NCBI RefSeq assembly: GCF_017874035.1
Contig: NZ_JAGGKV010000001.1
Location: forward strand, 558,001-622,000
Length of the DNA: 64,000 bases
DNA from: Paenibacillus aceris
Lineage (GTDB): Bacteria > Bacillota > Bacilli > Paenibacillales > NBRC-103111
Reading direction: 5' to 3'
The notes under the pieces are model-generated. The model was given only the letters and a program-made list of their open reading frames with translations, was not told where the DNA came from and did no database searches. Shown here in pieces: positions 1 to 8,665 of this stretch. Each line of letters opens with the position of its first letter. Within the stretch, counting starts at the first letter, position 1. A program made the position numbers and the translations under genes.

Positions 1-156
1 TGCTTGTTCATAAACCGAATGCGCGACCCGGTCTATTCCGTCTTTTCTCATCGACTACCTTGCCAGCCTCTCTGGACTGTTTTTAAAGGTACATATGTAA
101 TTAAAAGAATTATGCCACTTTCGACAAGATAAGTCAATATGCATAGCGTTGAATTT

Positions 157-186
157 TTGAGCACTCCCTTTCCCTTGTGTTATAAT
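157..186 (+). promoter_or_regulatory. Candidate sigma-A promoter for the ABC exporter operon
   Basis: TTGAGC at 157-162 and a perfect TATAAT at 181-186 are separated by 18 nt. A strong ribosome-binding site (AAGGAGG) lies at about 230-236, just before the ATG at 242. No gene is visible in 1-241; the rest of that stretch shows nothing I can name. Confidence 0.55.
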
Positions 187-241
187 TTACATATGAAATT
201 GACTAGTTATCGCTTTCTTACGAAACTCTAAGGAGGAAATC

Positions 242-1966
242 ATGTTCAAACTGTTTAGACTTTTGAAACCGTACAGAATATCAGTCGCTGCAATCATTAC
301 ATTAATGCTCCTGCAGTCTCTGGCCCAATTGTATCTCCCTACTTTACTGTCGGACATCGTTGATGTCGGAGTCTTGAAAGGAGATGTTGCTTACATTCTC
401 CGTTTTGGAGCTTATATGCTTTTAGTAGCCATGGGCGCGATGGTTTGTGTCATCATTGCCAGCTACTTGCTGGCACGGACGGCCACAGGATTCGGCAGAG
501 ACTTGCGCCGCAAGCTGTTTAGCCATGTCGAAAGCTTTTCCTTGCATGAATTTGACAAGCTCGGAACCTCCTCGCTAATAACAAGGACTACAAACGATAT
601 CGCGCAGGTACAGCAAGTGATCGTCATGATGCGGATGTTTATCGGCGCTCCGACGATGCTAATTGGCGGTGTGATTATGGCAACTTACAAAGATGCCCAT
701 CTGGCGATTGTCCTTATCTCGGTTATTCCGATTCTTGTGCTTGCGATAGTCGGCATCATGCTCAAAGGGCTTCCTCTTTTTAAAGTTTTGCAAGTCAAAA
801 TCGATGGCATCAATCTCGTGCTGCGCGAACATTTAACCGGTATTCGGGTCATCCGTGCTTTTAACCGTTCCGGACATGAAAAGCAAAAGTTTGAGAAAGC
901 AAACCTCGATTACACGCAAACAGCGATCAAAGTAAATACCATTATGGCAACCATGATGCCAGTCATGATGCTGGTCTTTAATCTGGGGGTTGTCGTCATC
1001 CTTTGGTATGGCGGCATTCGCATCGATCAAAACCAAATGCAGATTGGCGATTTGATGGCTTTCATTCAATATGCCATGCAAATTATGTTTTCGATGTTCA
1101 TGATGACGATGATCTTCATGATGATTCCCAGAGCATCCGCTTCCGGTGTTCGAATTAATGAAGTTTTAGCTATTACCTCAACTATACATAATACCGAGAA
1201 AGCGATAAGCCTTCCTTCCAATCATGCTGCGATTGAGTTTGAGAATGTGACCTTCAGCTATCCCGGTGCCGAACAGCCAGCGATTCGGAATGTTTCCTTT
1301 CGGGCAGAGCCAGGCGAGGTAACAGCCATTATTGGAGGCACAGGCTCCGGCAAAACGACATTGATAAATTTGCTACTGCGATTTTATGATATCAACACAG
1401 GCAGCATTCATGTTGACGGTCATCCGTTGCACACATTGCAATTGGAAAGCCTTCGGCAGCACATCGGTTACGTACCTCAAAAGGCTGCTTTATTTTCCGG
1501 AACAGTCGCCGACAACATCCGCTTTGGTCGCGAGACAGCGACGGATGAAGAGATCAAGCAAGCTGCGGCCACGGCGCAAGCGGCAGATTTCATCGCCGAA
1601 CTGAAAGACGGCTATGAATCACAGCTCGCCCAGGGCGGAACGAATTTATCAGGCGGACAGAAGCAACGGTTAGCCATCGCTCGTGCGCTCGCCCGTAAAC
1701 CTGATATCTACGTTTTCGACGACAGTTTCTCCGCACTTGATTTCAAAACCGATGCCAAGCTGAGAGCAGCTCTTAAAGTTGAAACGGAGCAAGCAACGAA
1801 AATCATCGTAGCCCAGCGTGTCAGTACCATTATGGATGCTAACCGGATAATCGTGTTGGAAGATGGGTGCATTGCAGGGATCGGCACACATGAAGAACTG
1901 ATGAGCACCTGTGACGTATATCAAGAAATTGTGGCTTCCCAGCTGTCAGAGGAGGAAATTGCATGA
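242..1966 (+). CDS. Heterodimeric ABC exporter, half-transporter with the non-catalytic ATP site
   Basis: A 574-residue half ABC exporter: an N-terminal membrane domain of about 310 residues followed by a nucleotide-binding domain. Walker A (GGTGSGKTT) is near residue 365, a canonical LSGGQ signature near 469 and Walker B near 490. Walker B reads VFDDSFSALD, so the catalytic glutamate is replaced by aspartate, as in the degenerate subunit of TM287/288, BmrCD or YfiBC type heterodimers. The stop overlaps the next gene's start by 4 nt (ATGA), so the two are co-translated and probably assemble as one exporter in the cytoplasmic membrane. Size and N-terminus resemble Bacillus YfiB. The substrate cannot be read from sequence; drugs or lipids are typical for the family. 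Confidence 0.9.
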   Translation: MFKLFRLLKPYRISVAAIITLMLLQSLAQLYLPTLLSDIVDVGVLKGDVAYILRFGAYMLLVAMGAMVCVIIASYLLARTATGFGRDLRRKLFSHVESFSLHEFDKLGTSSLITRTTNDIAQVQQVIVMMRMFIGAPTMLIGGVIMATYKDAHLAIVLISVIPILVLAIVGIMLKGLPLFKVLQVKIDGINLVLREHLTGIRVIRAFNRSGHEKQKFEKANLDYTQTAIKVNTIMATMMPVMMLVFNLGVVVILWYGGIRIDQNQMQIGDLMAFIQYAMQIMFSMFMMTMIFMMIPRASASGVRINEVLAITSTIHNTEKAISLPSNHAAIEFENVTFSYPGAEQPAIRNVSFRAEPGEVTAIIGGTGSGKTTLINLLLRFYDINTGSIHVDGHPLHTLQLESLRQHIGYVPQKAALFSGTVADNIRFGRETATDEEIKQAAATAQAADFIAELKDGYESQLAQGGTNLSGGQKQRLAIARALARKPDIYVFDDSFSALDFKTDAKLRAALKVETEQATKIIVAQRVSTIMDANRIIVLEDGCIAGIGTHEELMSTCDVYQEIVASQLSEEEIA

Positions 1967-3849
1967 GTGAACAACCGAAGAATCAACAACCTTCTTCCTC
2001 TCAGGGGGTTAATCCGGCTCATTTTGGCCGTGGAGGCATGGGAGCAATGGGCAGGCCGGTTCAAAAAGCAAAGGATTTCAAAGGAACTTTACGCCGCCTT
2101 TCCACTTATATGAAACCTTTCCGAGTATCTATCGTTTTCGTTTTCATAGCTGCCGTACTTAGTACGGTATTCAGCATCATTAGTCCCAAACTGATGGGGA
2201 ACGCAACGACTAAGCTTTATGAAGGCTCCATGGCTAAACTGAAGGGTGTCGCCGGCGCCAAAATCGATTTCGACGCGCTCCTCCAAATTGTTTTGATACT
2301 CGCTGCGCTGTATGTGTTTAGTGCCGTATTAACATTTATCCAGCAAAGGATCATGGTTGGCGTCACCCAGAAAATCGTATTTAATCTCCGCAGAGATATA
2401 AGCGAGAAGCTGACGCGAGTCCCTCTTTCCTTCTTTGATTCCCGCAGTCACGGGGATACGATGAGCCGCGCCACGAATGACGTGGATACGATCTCTTCCA
2501 CCATGCAGCAGAGCTTGACGCAGCTCATCACATCTATCGTAACACTGCTGGGAATCATTATTATGATGCTAACCATTAGCCCTTTGCTGACTTTAGTCAC
2601 CATCATTACTTTGCCTTTAAGTATTATGGGAACGAAAGTCATTGCTTCGAGGTCTCAGAAATATTTCAAAGGACAGCAAAAAACGCTTGGCGAACTAAAC
2701 GGCCACGTTGAAGAGATGTATACCGGGCATACCATTGTTAAAGCTTTTGGCCGTGAACATAAATCCATCGAGAAATTCAATGAAATTAACGATCGGTTGT
2801 ATCACTCCGGCTGGAAGGCGCAATTCATCTCTGGGATGATTTTTCCCCTCATGTCTTTTATCGGCAATATCGGTTATGTGCTTGTTAGTGTGATTGGCGG
2901 GATCATGGTAACGCACAACGCAATCAAAATTGGCGATATTCTGGCATTCATTCAATACTCCGGCCAATTCGGAATGCCCATCACACAGGTTGCTAATATT
3001 GCAAATATTATTCAATCGACTATCGCAGCCGCGGAGCGTATCTTCGAGCTCTTGGATGAGCCCGAGGAAGTTCTGGAAGAGGCAACAGGCCAAACGGTAA
3101 AAAATGTGCGCGGACATGTGCAGTTTCATGATGTCGCTTTTTCCTACAAAGCGGATTCGCCGCTCATTGACCATATGAATATTGAGGTGAAACCAGGACA
3201 AACGGTAGCCATAGTAGGCCCGACTGGTGCAGGTAAGACGACAATCGTCAACCTGCTTATGCGCTTCTACGAATTAAAAGGCGGATCAATTTCCATTGAT
3301 GGCGTAGATTCCCGCAAAATGTCACGCAGCCATCTTCGAGGACTTTTCGGAATGGTGCTTCAAGACACTTGGTTGTTCAATGGGACGATTCACGATAATA
3401 TTGCCTACGGCCGAGATGGCGCATCCGAAGCAGATATCGTGAATGCGGCGCGCGCGGCTTACGCGGATCATTTCATCCGTACACTGCCGGACGGTTACAA
3501 CACCATTCTGAATGAAGAGGCCTCCAACCTTTCACATGGACAAAAGCAGCTTCTTACCATTGCTCGCGCGATTCTGGCGGATCCTGCTATTCTGATTCTA
3601 GATGAGGCAACCAGCTCCGTAGATACTCGGACGGAAGTCTCCATTCAAAGAGCGATGAATAATCTGATGGAGAATCGCACGAGCTTTGTGATCGCGCATC
3701 GTCTTTCTACGATTCGAGATGCCGATCTCATTCTTGTGATGAATCACGGGACCGTTATTGAACAGGGATCTCATGAGCAACTCTTAGCGCAGCAAGGCTT
3801 CTATGCCGACCTCTATAACAGCCAATTCGCCTCAAATGCCGTTTCATAA
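1963..3849 (+). CDS. Heterodimeric ABC exporter, catalytic half-transporter
   Basis: A 628-residue half ABC exporter. It begins with a hydrophilic Gly/Met/Arg-rich stretch of about 45 residues before the first membrane helix, as in the YfiC-like partners of such pairs. Walker A (GPTGAGKTT) is near residue 419, the signature is LSHGQ instead of LSGGQ near 522, and Walker B ILDEATSS near 545 keeps the catalytic glutamate. In the heterodimer the intact Walker B here would face the intact LSGGQ of the upstream subunit, giving one active site, while the D-type Walker B and LSHGQ form the degenerate site. Start overlaps the upstream stop by 4 nt. A terminator follows. Confidence 0.9.
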   Translation: MSEQPKNQQPSSSQGVNPAHFGRGGMGAMGRPVQKAKDFKGTLRRLSTYMKPFRVSIVFVFIAAVLSTVFSIISPKLMGNATTKLYEGSMAKLKGVAGAKIDFDALLQIVLILAALYVFSAVLTFIQQRIMVGVTQKIVFNLRRDISEKLTRVPLSFFDSRSHGDTMSRATNDVDTISSTMQQSLTQLITSIVTLLGIIIMMLTISPLLTLVTIITLPLSIMGTKVIASRSQKYFKGQQKTLGELNGHVEEMYTGHTIVKAFGREHKSIEKFNEINDRLYHSGWKAQFISGMIFPLMSFIGNIGYVLVSVIGGIMVTHNAIKIGDILAFIQYSGQFGMPITQVANIANIIQSTIAAAERIFELLDEPEEVLEEATGQTVKNVRGHVQFHDVAFSYKADSPLIDHMNIEVKPGQTVAIVGPTGAGKTTIVNLLMRFYELKGGSISIDGVDSRKMSRSHLRGLFGMVLQDTWLFNGTIHDNIAYGRDGASEADIVNAARAAYADHFIRTLPDGYNTILNEEASNLSHGQKQLLTIARAILADPAILILDEATSSVDTRTEVSIQRAMNNLMENRTSFVIAHRLSTIRDADLILVMNHGTVIEQGSHEQLLAQQGFYADLYNSQFASNAVS

Positions 3850-3852
3850 ACA

Positions 3853-3897
3853 AAGGACTGCGTAACCGAGTTTATTCGACTCCATACGCAGTCCTTT
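3853..3897 (+). terminator. Rho-independent terminator of the ABC exporter operon
   Basis: An inverted repeat with arms AAGGACTGCGTA and TACGCAGTCCTT closes a short loop and runs into a T stretch, directly after the second ABC gene. Confidence 0.85.
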
Positions 3898-3958
3898 TCA
3901 CCTCGTCCCCTATCTGCTAATATAGGAGAGTCAATCTAATTTTGAAGGAGATGTCACC

Positions 3959-4669
3959 ATGAGCGAAATGAATACGCTAGAAATCATCCAATTTATTAAA
4001 GAAAGCAAGAAAAAAACCCCAGTTAAAGTATATGTAAAAGGAAACCTTGAAGGCATTAACTTCGGAGAAGGCAGCCAAGCTTTCATTTCAGGCGGCAGCG
4101 GCGTTGTTTTTGGCGAGTGGAGCGAAATTTCTCCTGTGCTTGAAGCGAACAAAGAGCAAATCGCTGATTATGTCGTTGAATCAGATCGCCGCAACTCTGC
4201 AATTCCTATGCTCGACCTGAAAGGAATCAATGCTCGTATCGAGCCAGGTGCGGTCATTCGCGATAAAGTACATATCGGAGACAACGCCGTTATTATGATG
4301 GGCGCCCTCATTAACATCGGCGCATCCGTAGGCGACGGCACAATGATCGACATGAACGCAGTTCTTGGCGGCAGAGCGCAAGTCGGCAAAATGTGTCACA
4401 TCGGCGCTGGAGCAGTTGTTGCAGGCGTAATCGAGCCTCCTTCCGCACAACCATGCGTAATCGAGGATGATGTACTTGTAGGCGCGAACGCAGTTATCTT
4501 GGAAGGCGTGCGCATCGGTAAAGGTTCCGTTGTTGCCGCTGGTGCAATCGTTACTCAAGATGTAGAAGAATATACCGTTGTTGCAGGTGCTCCTGCGCGC
4601 GTGATCAAAAAAGTTGACGACAAAACAAAATCCAAAACAGAAATCTTACAAGATCTTCGTACCCTGTAA
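3959..4669 (+). CDS. dapH: Tetrahydrodipicolinate N-acetyltransferase
   Basis: Transfers an acetyl group from acetyl-CoA to tetrahydrodipicolinate, the first step of the acetylase branch of meso-diaminopimelate (DAP) and lysine synthesis; cytoplasmic. The 236-residue length equals that of Bacillus subtilis DapH, and the sequence follows it closely throughout (for example [10 protein letters not shown] and [13 protein letters not shown]). Residues from about 90 to 215 form left-handed beta-helix hexapeptide repeats ([29 protein letters not shown]). The start has GAAGGAG 8 nt upstream. The next gene, 20 nt downstream, encodes the deacetylase of the same branch, so they are very likely one operon. 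Confidence 0.97.
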   Translation: MSEMNTLEIIQFIKESKKKTPVKVYVKGNLEGINFGEGSQAFISGGSGVVFGEWSEISPVLEANKEQIADYVVESDRRNSAIPMLDLKGINARIEPGAVIRDKVHIGDNAVIMMGALINIGASVGDGTMIDMNAVLGGRAQVGKMCHIGAGAVVAGVIEPPSAQPCVIEDDVLVGANAVILEGVRIGKGSVVAAGAIVTQDVEEYTVVAGAPARVIKKVDDKTKSKTEILQDLRTL

Positions 4670-4689
4670 GATCATCTGGAGGGAATGCT

Positions 4690-5811
4690 ATGCTTAGCCC
4701 TTTCACCCTTTTGCGCCGTCAGCTGCACCAAATCCCGGAGCCTGGCTTCCAGGAGTTCAAGACCCAGCAGCTGCTTCTAGACCAACTTGCCAAGCTGCCG
4801 CAGGATCGGATGACGATCCGCACATGGCGCACAGGCATTTTGGTTTACATCAAAGGAACGAATCCGACCAAACGCTTCGGCTATCGGGCGGATATGGACG
4901 GGCTGCCAATTACGGAAGAGACTTCTCTTCCGTTCCCTTCGCAGCATCCAGGATACATGCACGCTTGCGGGCATGATTTTCACATGTCGATTGGGATGGG
5001 GGTAATCACCCATTTCGTCGAACATCCTATGCGCGATGATTTGGTTGTCCTGTTTCAACCAGCTGAGGAAGGCCCTGGCGGCGCCTTGCCGATGCTTGCA
5101 TCAGAAGAGCTGCAAGATTGGAAGCCGGATCAGATGGTTGCCCTCCATATCGCTCCAGAATACCCGGTTGGCACGATTGCCACGCGGCCTGAAATCCTGT
5201 TCGCCAATACCTCTGAGCTATTTATCGACCTCTTGGGCAAAGGTGGACACGCGGCCTATCCGCATCAAGCGAATGATATGATCATCGCGGCGACTCAAAT
5301 GGTTGGTCAACTGCAAACAATCGTTTCCCGCAATGTGAATCCGCTGGATTCTGCCGTAGTGACGATCGGCAAAATGGAAGCTGGCACGAAGCAGAACATC
5401 ATCGCCGAAAAAGGCCGATTGGAAGGCACGATTCGCACCCTTTCCGCTGATTCGATGAACAAAGTCAAGAAGCGGATCGAGGCAATCGCCGCCGGTATCG
5501 AAAGCTCCTTTGAATGCAAAGTGACGATCGATTACGGGTCGAATTACCGCCAGGTGTTTAATGATCCTGCTCTTACTTTGGAATTTATGGCGTGGCTGCG
5601 CGAAAACGATCAAATTCAGCTGGTGGAATGCACAGAAGCCATGACCGGTGAAGATTTCGGGTACTTTTTGGAGCAATTTCCCGGCTTCATGTTCTGGTTA
5701 GGGGTAGATACCCCTCACGGTCTGCACAATGCCAAGCTTGACCCGGATGAACGCGCCATTGATGTCGCAATAGACACAATAACAGCTTATTTGAGATATA
5801 AAGCTCAGTAG
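4690..5811 (+). CDS. ykuR: N-acetyldiaminopimelate deacetylase (M20 family)
   Basis: Removes the acetyl group from N-acetyl-LL-diaminopimelate. The 373-residue protein has M20 metallopeptidase features: [10 protein letters not shown] near residue 91 and QPAEEGPGG near 122, the usual metal ligands and catalytic glutamate, then a dimerisation domain with [14 protein letters not shown] and a C-terminal GEDFGYF. It lies 20 nt after dapH, the same pairing as ykuQ-ykuR in Bacillus. M20 amidohydrolases acting on other N-acyl amino acids look similar; the neighbour makes the DAP role much the most likely. RBS GGAGGG precedes the ATG. Confidence 0.93.
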   Translation: MLSPFTLLRRQLHQIPEPGFQEFKTQQLLLDQLAKLPQDRMTIRTWRTGILVYIKGTNPTKRFGYRADMDGLPITEETSLPFPSQHPGYMHACGHDFHMSIGMGVITHFVEHPMRDDLVVLFQPAEEGPGGALPMLASEELQDWKPDQMVALHIAPEYPVGTIATRPEILFANTSELFIDLLGKGGHAAYPHQANDMIIAATQMVGQLQTIVSRNVNPLDSAVVTIGKMEAGTKQNIIAEKGRLEGTIRTLSADSMNKVKKRIEAIAAGIESSFECKVTIDYGSNYRQVFNDPALTLEFMAWLRENDQIQLVECTEAMTGEDFGYFLEQFPGFMFWLGVDTPHGLHNAKLDPDERAIDVAIDTITAYLRYKAQ

Positions 5812-5821
5812 GCAATCAAAA

Positions 5822-5863
5822 AAAACCTCCAAGCCCGAGTAAAGTGGACTTTGGAGGTTTTTT
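5822..5863. terminator. Bidirectional terminator between the DAP operon and patA
   Basis: AAACCTCCAA pairs with TTGGAGGTTT and is flanked by A and T runs on both sides, so it can end the rightward deacetylase transcript and the leftward patA transcript. Confidence 0.85.
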
Positions 5864-5868
5864 GCTTA

Positions 5869-7023
5869 TTACAATTTGCTGATAAATCGTTCCACACGAT
5901 TCAGAGATTCTTCTAATACTTCTTGCGAATAAGCGTAAGAAATACGGATAAAGCCTTCCCCGTAAGAGGTAAAAGCATCCCCTGGCACAACCGCGACGTG
6001 TTCTTCTTGAAGCAGTCTCATCGTGAACTCTTGAGAGGATAATCCGAATTTGGCGATGGAAGGAAACAAATAGAAAGCCCCTTCCGGCTTTTCCAGCTCA
6101 AAGCCCATAGCCAGTAGTCTATCGTAGACGTAGTCTCTGCGGGCTTCATATTCTTTCCGCATTGGCAGTGCATCGTCGATGCCGGCCGTTAGAGCCTCCA
6201 GCGCCGCATATTGACTAACTGAGCTGGCGCAGGTCACATTGTACTGGTGTACCTTAACCATATGCTCCGTAATGTTGGCTGGCGCGAGCGTAAAGCCAAT
6301 CCGCCACCCTGTCATGGCATGAGATTTTGACAACCCATTAATGACAATCGTTTTTTCCCGCATCTTACCAATGGTCGAGATGGATTGATGCGTTTCTCCA
6401 TATACAAGCTCACTATATATTTCATCGGATAAAACAAACAATTCCCGGCCATCCAGCAAATTCGCCAAATCACTCAATTCTTGCTTGGACAGAACTTGAC
6501 CCGTCGGATTTGACGGATAGCACAGGATCACGCAGCGTGTCTTATCGGACAAATAGGGTGCAAGAAGCTCAGCTGTTAACTTCAAACCATTTTCTCTCGT
6601 ATCGACATAAACGGGTACCCCGCCGGCCAATCGAATCAATGGCTCATATCCCGGATAAATCGGTGCAGGCAAAATCACTTCCGCACCCGGAGTAAGTATC
6701 GTGCGCAATGTGATATCTACAGCTTGACTTGCCCCCGCTGTCACGATAATTTCGTCTGCCGCGCTGTAGGTTTGACCGTACTTCACTTTTACGAAGTGAG
6801 AAACCGCTTCTCTAAGCTCCAATAAGCCTGGATTTTGCGTATACACCGTTTTATTTTGATCCAGCGCCCTTTGCCCTGCTTCAATGATATGACGCGGTGT
6901 CGGGAAATCCGGCTGTCCAATCGTTAGTGTTAGCGCACCTGGAATCGTGCTAACCAGATTGGATATTTTGCGAATACCTGAAATTTGAATATCTTTCACT
7001 TGTGGATTAATTAAATGTTCCAT
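5869..7023 (-). CDS. patA: N-acetyl-LL-diaminopimelate aminotransferase (PatA type)
   Basis: A fold-type I PLP aminotransferase of 384 residues, very like Bacillus PatA (MEHLINPQVKDIQISGIRK start, LTIGQPDFPTP, LSDEIYSELVYG). The PLP lysine is in NGLSKSHAMTGWR at about residue 230. In this pathway it makes N-acetyl-LL-DAP, the substrate of the deacetylase encoded by the convergent operon. I chose the ATG at 7023 because GAGAGGAG lies 8 nt before it and the protein then matches the family; the frame remains open upstream to 7113 without a good RBS. Its 3' end faces the deacetylase gene across a shared terminator. Substrate specificity is inferred from similarity and context. Confidence 0.9.
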   Translation of the reverse strand: MEHLINPQVKDIQISGIRKISNLVSTIPGALTLTIGQPDFPTPRHIIEAGQRALDQNKTVYTQNPGLLELREAVSHFVKVKYGQTYSAADEIIVTAGASQAVDITLRTILTPGAEVILPAPIYPGYEPLIRLAGGVPVYVDTRENGLKLTAELLAPYLSDKTRCVILCYPSNPTGQVLSKQELSDLANLLDGRELFVLSDEIYSELVYGETHQSISTIGKMREKTIVINGLSKSHAMTGWRIGFTLAPANITEHMVKVHQYNVTCASSVSQYAALEALTAGIDDALPMRKEYEARRDYVYDRLLAMGFELEKPEGAFYLFPSIAKFGLSSQEFTMRLLQEEHVAVVPGDAFTSYGEGFIRISYAYSQEVLEESLNRVERFISKL

Positions 7024-7054
7024 GTGATTCACTCCTCTCCCCATCAGATGAATC

Positions 7055-8005
7055 CTAGGATGTTCGTATGGTTTGCAATAAGTGTTCCATATCGGACGGA
7101 ATCGGGGCTTCAAACTGCAGCCATTCCCCTGTCCGCGGATGCTCGAAACCGAGTATGGCGGCGTGCAGGGCTTGTCCGTTCATTAACATCCCTTTGCTTT
7201 TGCCATACATAGGGTCACCGACCAAAGGATGTCCGATAAATTTCATATGAACGCGAATTTGGTGCGTTCTTCCCGTTTCCAGCTTAAGCTCCACTAACGT
7301 GAAGTCGCCAAAACGTTCCAGCACAACGAAGTGCGTCACCGCGTGTTTACTGTTTTTCTCCGTCACTGTGTACATCTTGCGATCATGCGAATCCCGTCCA
7401 ATCGGTGCGTCAATCGTCCCTTGATCATGCTGCAGATTTCCATGGACTAACGCGATATATTTGCGATTGACCGTATGAGCCTTCAATTGCTCAGCCAAAC
7501 TGGCATGGGCTTTGTCATTCTTCGCCGACATGATTAGGCCTGATGTGTCCTTATCAATGCGATGCACGATGCCAGGACGCAGTTCTCCGTTGATCCCCGA
7601 CAGGTCCTTACAATGATGCATCAATGCATTAACTAACGTACCTGAATAGTGCCCAGGCGCAGGATGCACGACGAGACCCCGCTGCTTATTGATAACGATG
7701 ACGTCCGCATCCTCATAAACCACGTTAAGCGGAATGTCTTCAGCGACAAGCTCGACCCCCTGTGGGTCCGGGATTTGGAGCGAGATGAGGTCTTGTTCAG
7801 AGAGCTTGTAGTTCGGTTTGATCGTTTTCTCATTTACTTTAACATGCCCGTCTTTGACCCATTGCTGAACCAGCGTTCGGGACACATCTTCTTCCAATGC
7901 TTCTGTAATGAATTTATCGATTCTTTCATTGGCATACTGTTTGTCAACTGTCCATTCAATAACATCGTGTGATGCGATCTCAGACGAGGTCTGATTTGTG
8001 TTCAT
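7055..8005 (-). CDS. RluD/RluA-family 23S rRNA pseudouridine synthase
   Basis: Isomerises uridines in large-subunit rRNA. Domains: an N-terminal S4 RNA-binding domain (about residues 20-80, YANERIDKFITEAL...VQQWVKDGHV) and the catalytic pseudouridine synthase domain with the conserved HRIDKDTSGL, whose aspartate is the nucleophile. The ATG at 8005 (316 residues) is preceded by AAAGGAG; the frame is open further up to 8038. It overlaps the end of lspA by 26 nt and is expressed with it, the same order as lspA-ylyB in Bacillus. Exact target uridines cannot be told from sequence. Confidence 0.93.
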   Translation of the reverse strand: MNTNQTSSEIASHDVIEWTVDKQYANERIDKFITEALEEDVSRTLVQQWVKDGHVKVNEKTIKPNYKLSEQDLISLQIPDPQGVELVAEDIPLNVVYEDADVIVINKQRGLVVHPAPGHYSGTLVNALMHHCKDLSGINGELRPGIVHRIDKDTSGLIMSAKNDKAHASLAEQLKAHTVNRKYIALVHGNLQHDQGTIDAPIGRDSHDRKMYTVTEKNSKHAVTHFVVLERFGDFTLVELKLETGRTHQIRVHMKFIGHPLVGDPMYGKSKGMLMNGQALHAAILGFEHPRTGEWLQFEAPIPSDMEHLLQTIRTS

Positions 8006-8498
8006 GTGCGGCTCCTTTTTTCTCTTTTCTCCAAGCAAGAATCGAATCTAAGAAAATGAGGATAACCCCGATCACGATAGCGGAATCAGCAATATTGAAT
8101 ATGGGATAGATATAGTAAATGTCCTTACCAAAAAAGCTGAAATCAAAAGTAACCTGCAAGAAATCCACAACTTCACCAAATAAAGCACGGTCAACAAAGT
8201 TACCGATAGCTCCTCCAAGCAGTAAACTAAGTGCACTAGTTAACAACGTTTTACCTTCGCGAGTAGTGCGGCGCATATACCAAATGATTCCTATGAGAAC
8301 AAACGACGTTATCACAATGAAAAACCATCTTTGGTTTTGCAAAATCCCGAAAGCTGCGCCTTTGTTTCGATGGGAGGTAATCATAAAGAATTCACCTAAT
8401 ACAGATCGCTCTTCGCCAATTGGAATTCTCTTCACGATGAACCATTTGGACACTTGATCCAAAATAAACACAACAAGCGCATAGAAATAATATTTCAT
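7980..8498 (-). CDS. lspA: Lipoprotein signal peptidase II
   Basis: Membrane aspartic protease that cleaves prolipoprotein signal peptides after diacylglyceryl addition to the cysteine. The 172-residue protein has four hydrophobic segments and both catalytic aspartate motifs: GAIGNFVDR (near residue 105) and FNIADSAIVIG (near 135). The window encodes several lipoprotein substrates (DUF4349 protein, OppA, YlaJ-like). Translation starts at an ATG exactly 8 nt after an AGGAGG that belongs to the repeated hairpin-RBS element at 8507-8548, shared with sigE and rsmH. The C-terminus is basic and cytoplasmic. Confidence 0.97.
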   Translation of the reverse strand: MKYYFYALVVFILDQVSKWFIVKRIPIGEERSVLGEFFMITSHRNKGAAFGILQNQRWFFIVITSFVLIGIIWYMRRTTREGKTLLTSALSLLLGGAIGNFVDRALFGEVVDFLQVTFDFSFFGKDIYYIYPIFNIADSAIVIGVILIFLDSILAWRKEKKGAAHEHKSDLV

Positions 8499-8506
8499 GA
8501 TCTTTT

Positions 8507-8548
8507 CCTCCTAAGAGATTTGCGTCAGCAAAACTCACTTCGTAAGCA
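8507..8548 (-). repeat. Hairpin-plus-Shine-Dalgarno repeat element, one unit, before lspA
   Basis: Read on the minus strand: TGCTTACGAAG, 2-3 nt, a 20-nt inverted repeat (arms at 8516-8523 and 8528-8535, loop of 4), CTT, AGGAGG (8507-8512), 8 nt, lspA ATG. Layout and spacing are identical to the copies before sigE and rsmH. This copy has one A-A mismatch in the stem. Function unknown. Confidence 0.85.
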
Positions 8549-8665
8549 ATAACTTTTCCAAAACAAGAAAGGTACCTTATTTTCAAGGAATTACCTCACT
8601 AAAAAACACTGCCACTCGGCATTATAACGGTAAGGATCAGCTGTAAGAAGGGAGCTGTACGACCT

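Noticed and set aside
3898..3958. Lysine riboswitch (L-box) before dapH
   Set aside because: Only about 60 nt separate the terminator from the gene, far too short, and no L-box motif is visible.
8119..8457. Plus-strand frame of 112 codons opposite lspA
   Set aside because: It lies wholly over lspA, whose catalytic motifs are intact, and it has no RBS or family resemblance.
8585..8660. Shared promoter for lspA and the YteA-type gene
   Set aside because: A TATAAT-like sequence near 8622 occurs on both strands, but no -35 element at correct spacing is convincing in either direction.
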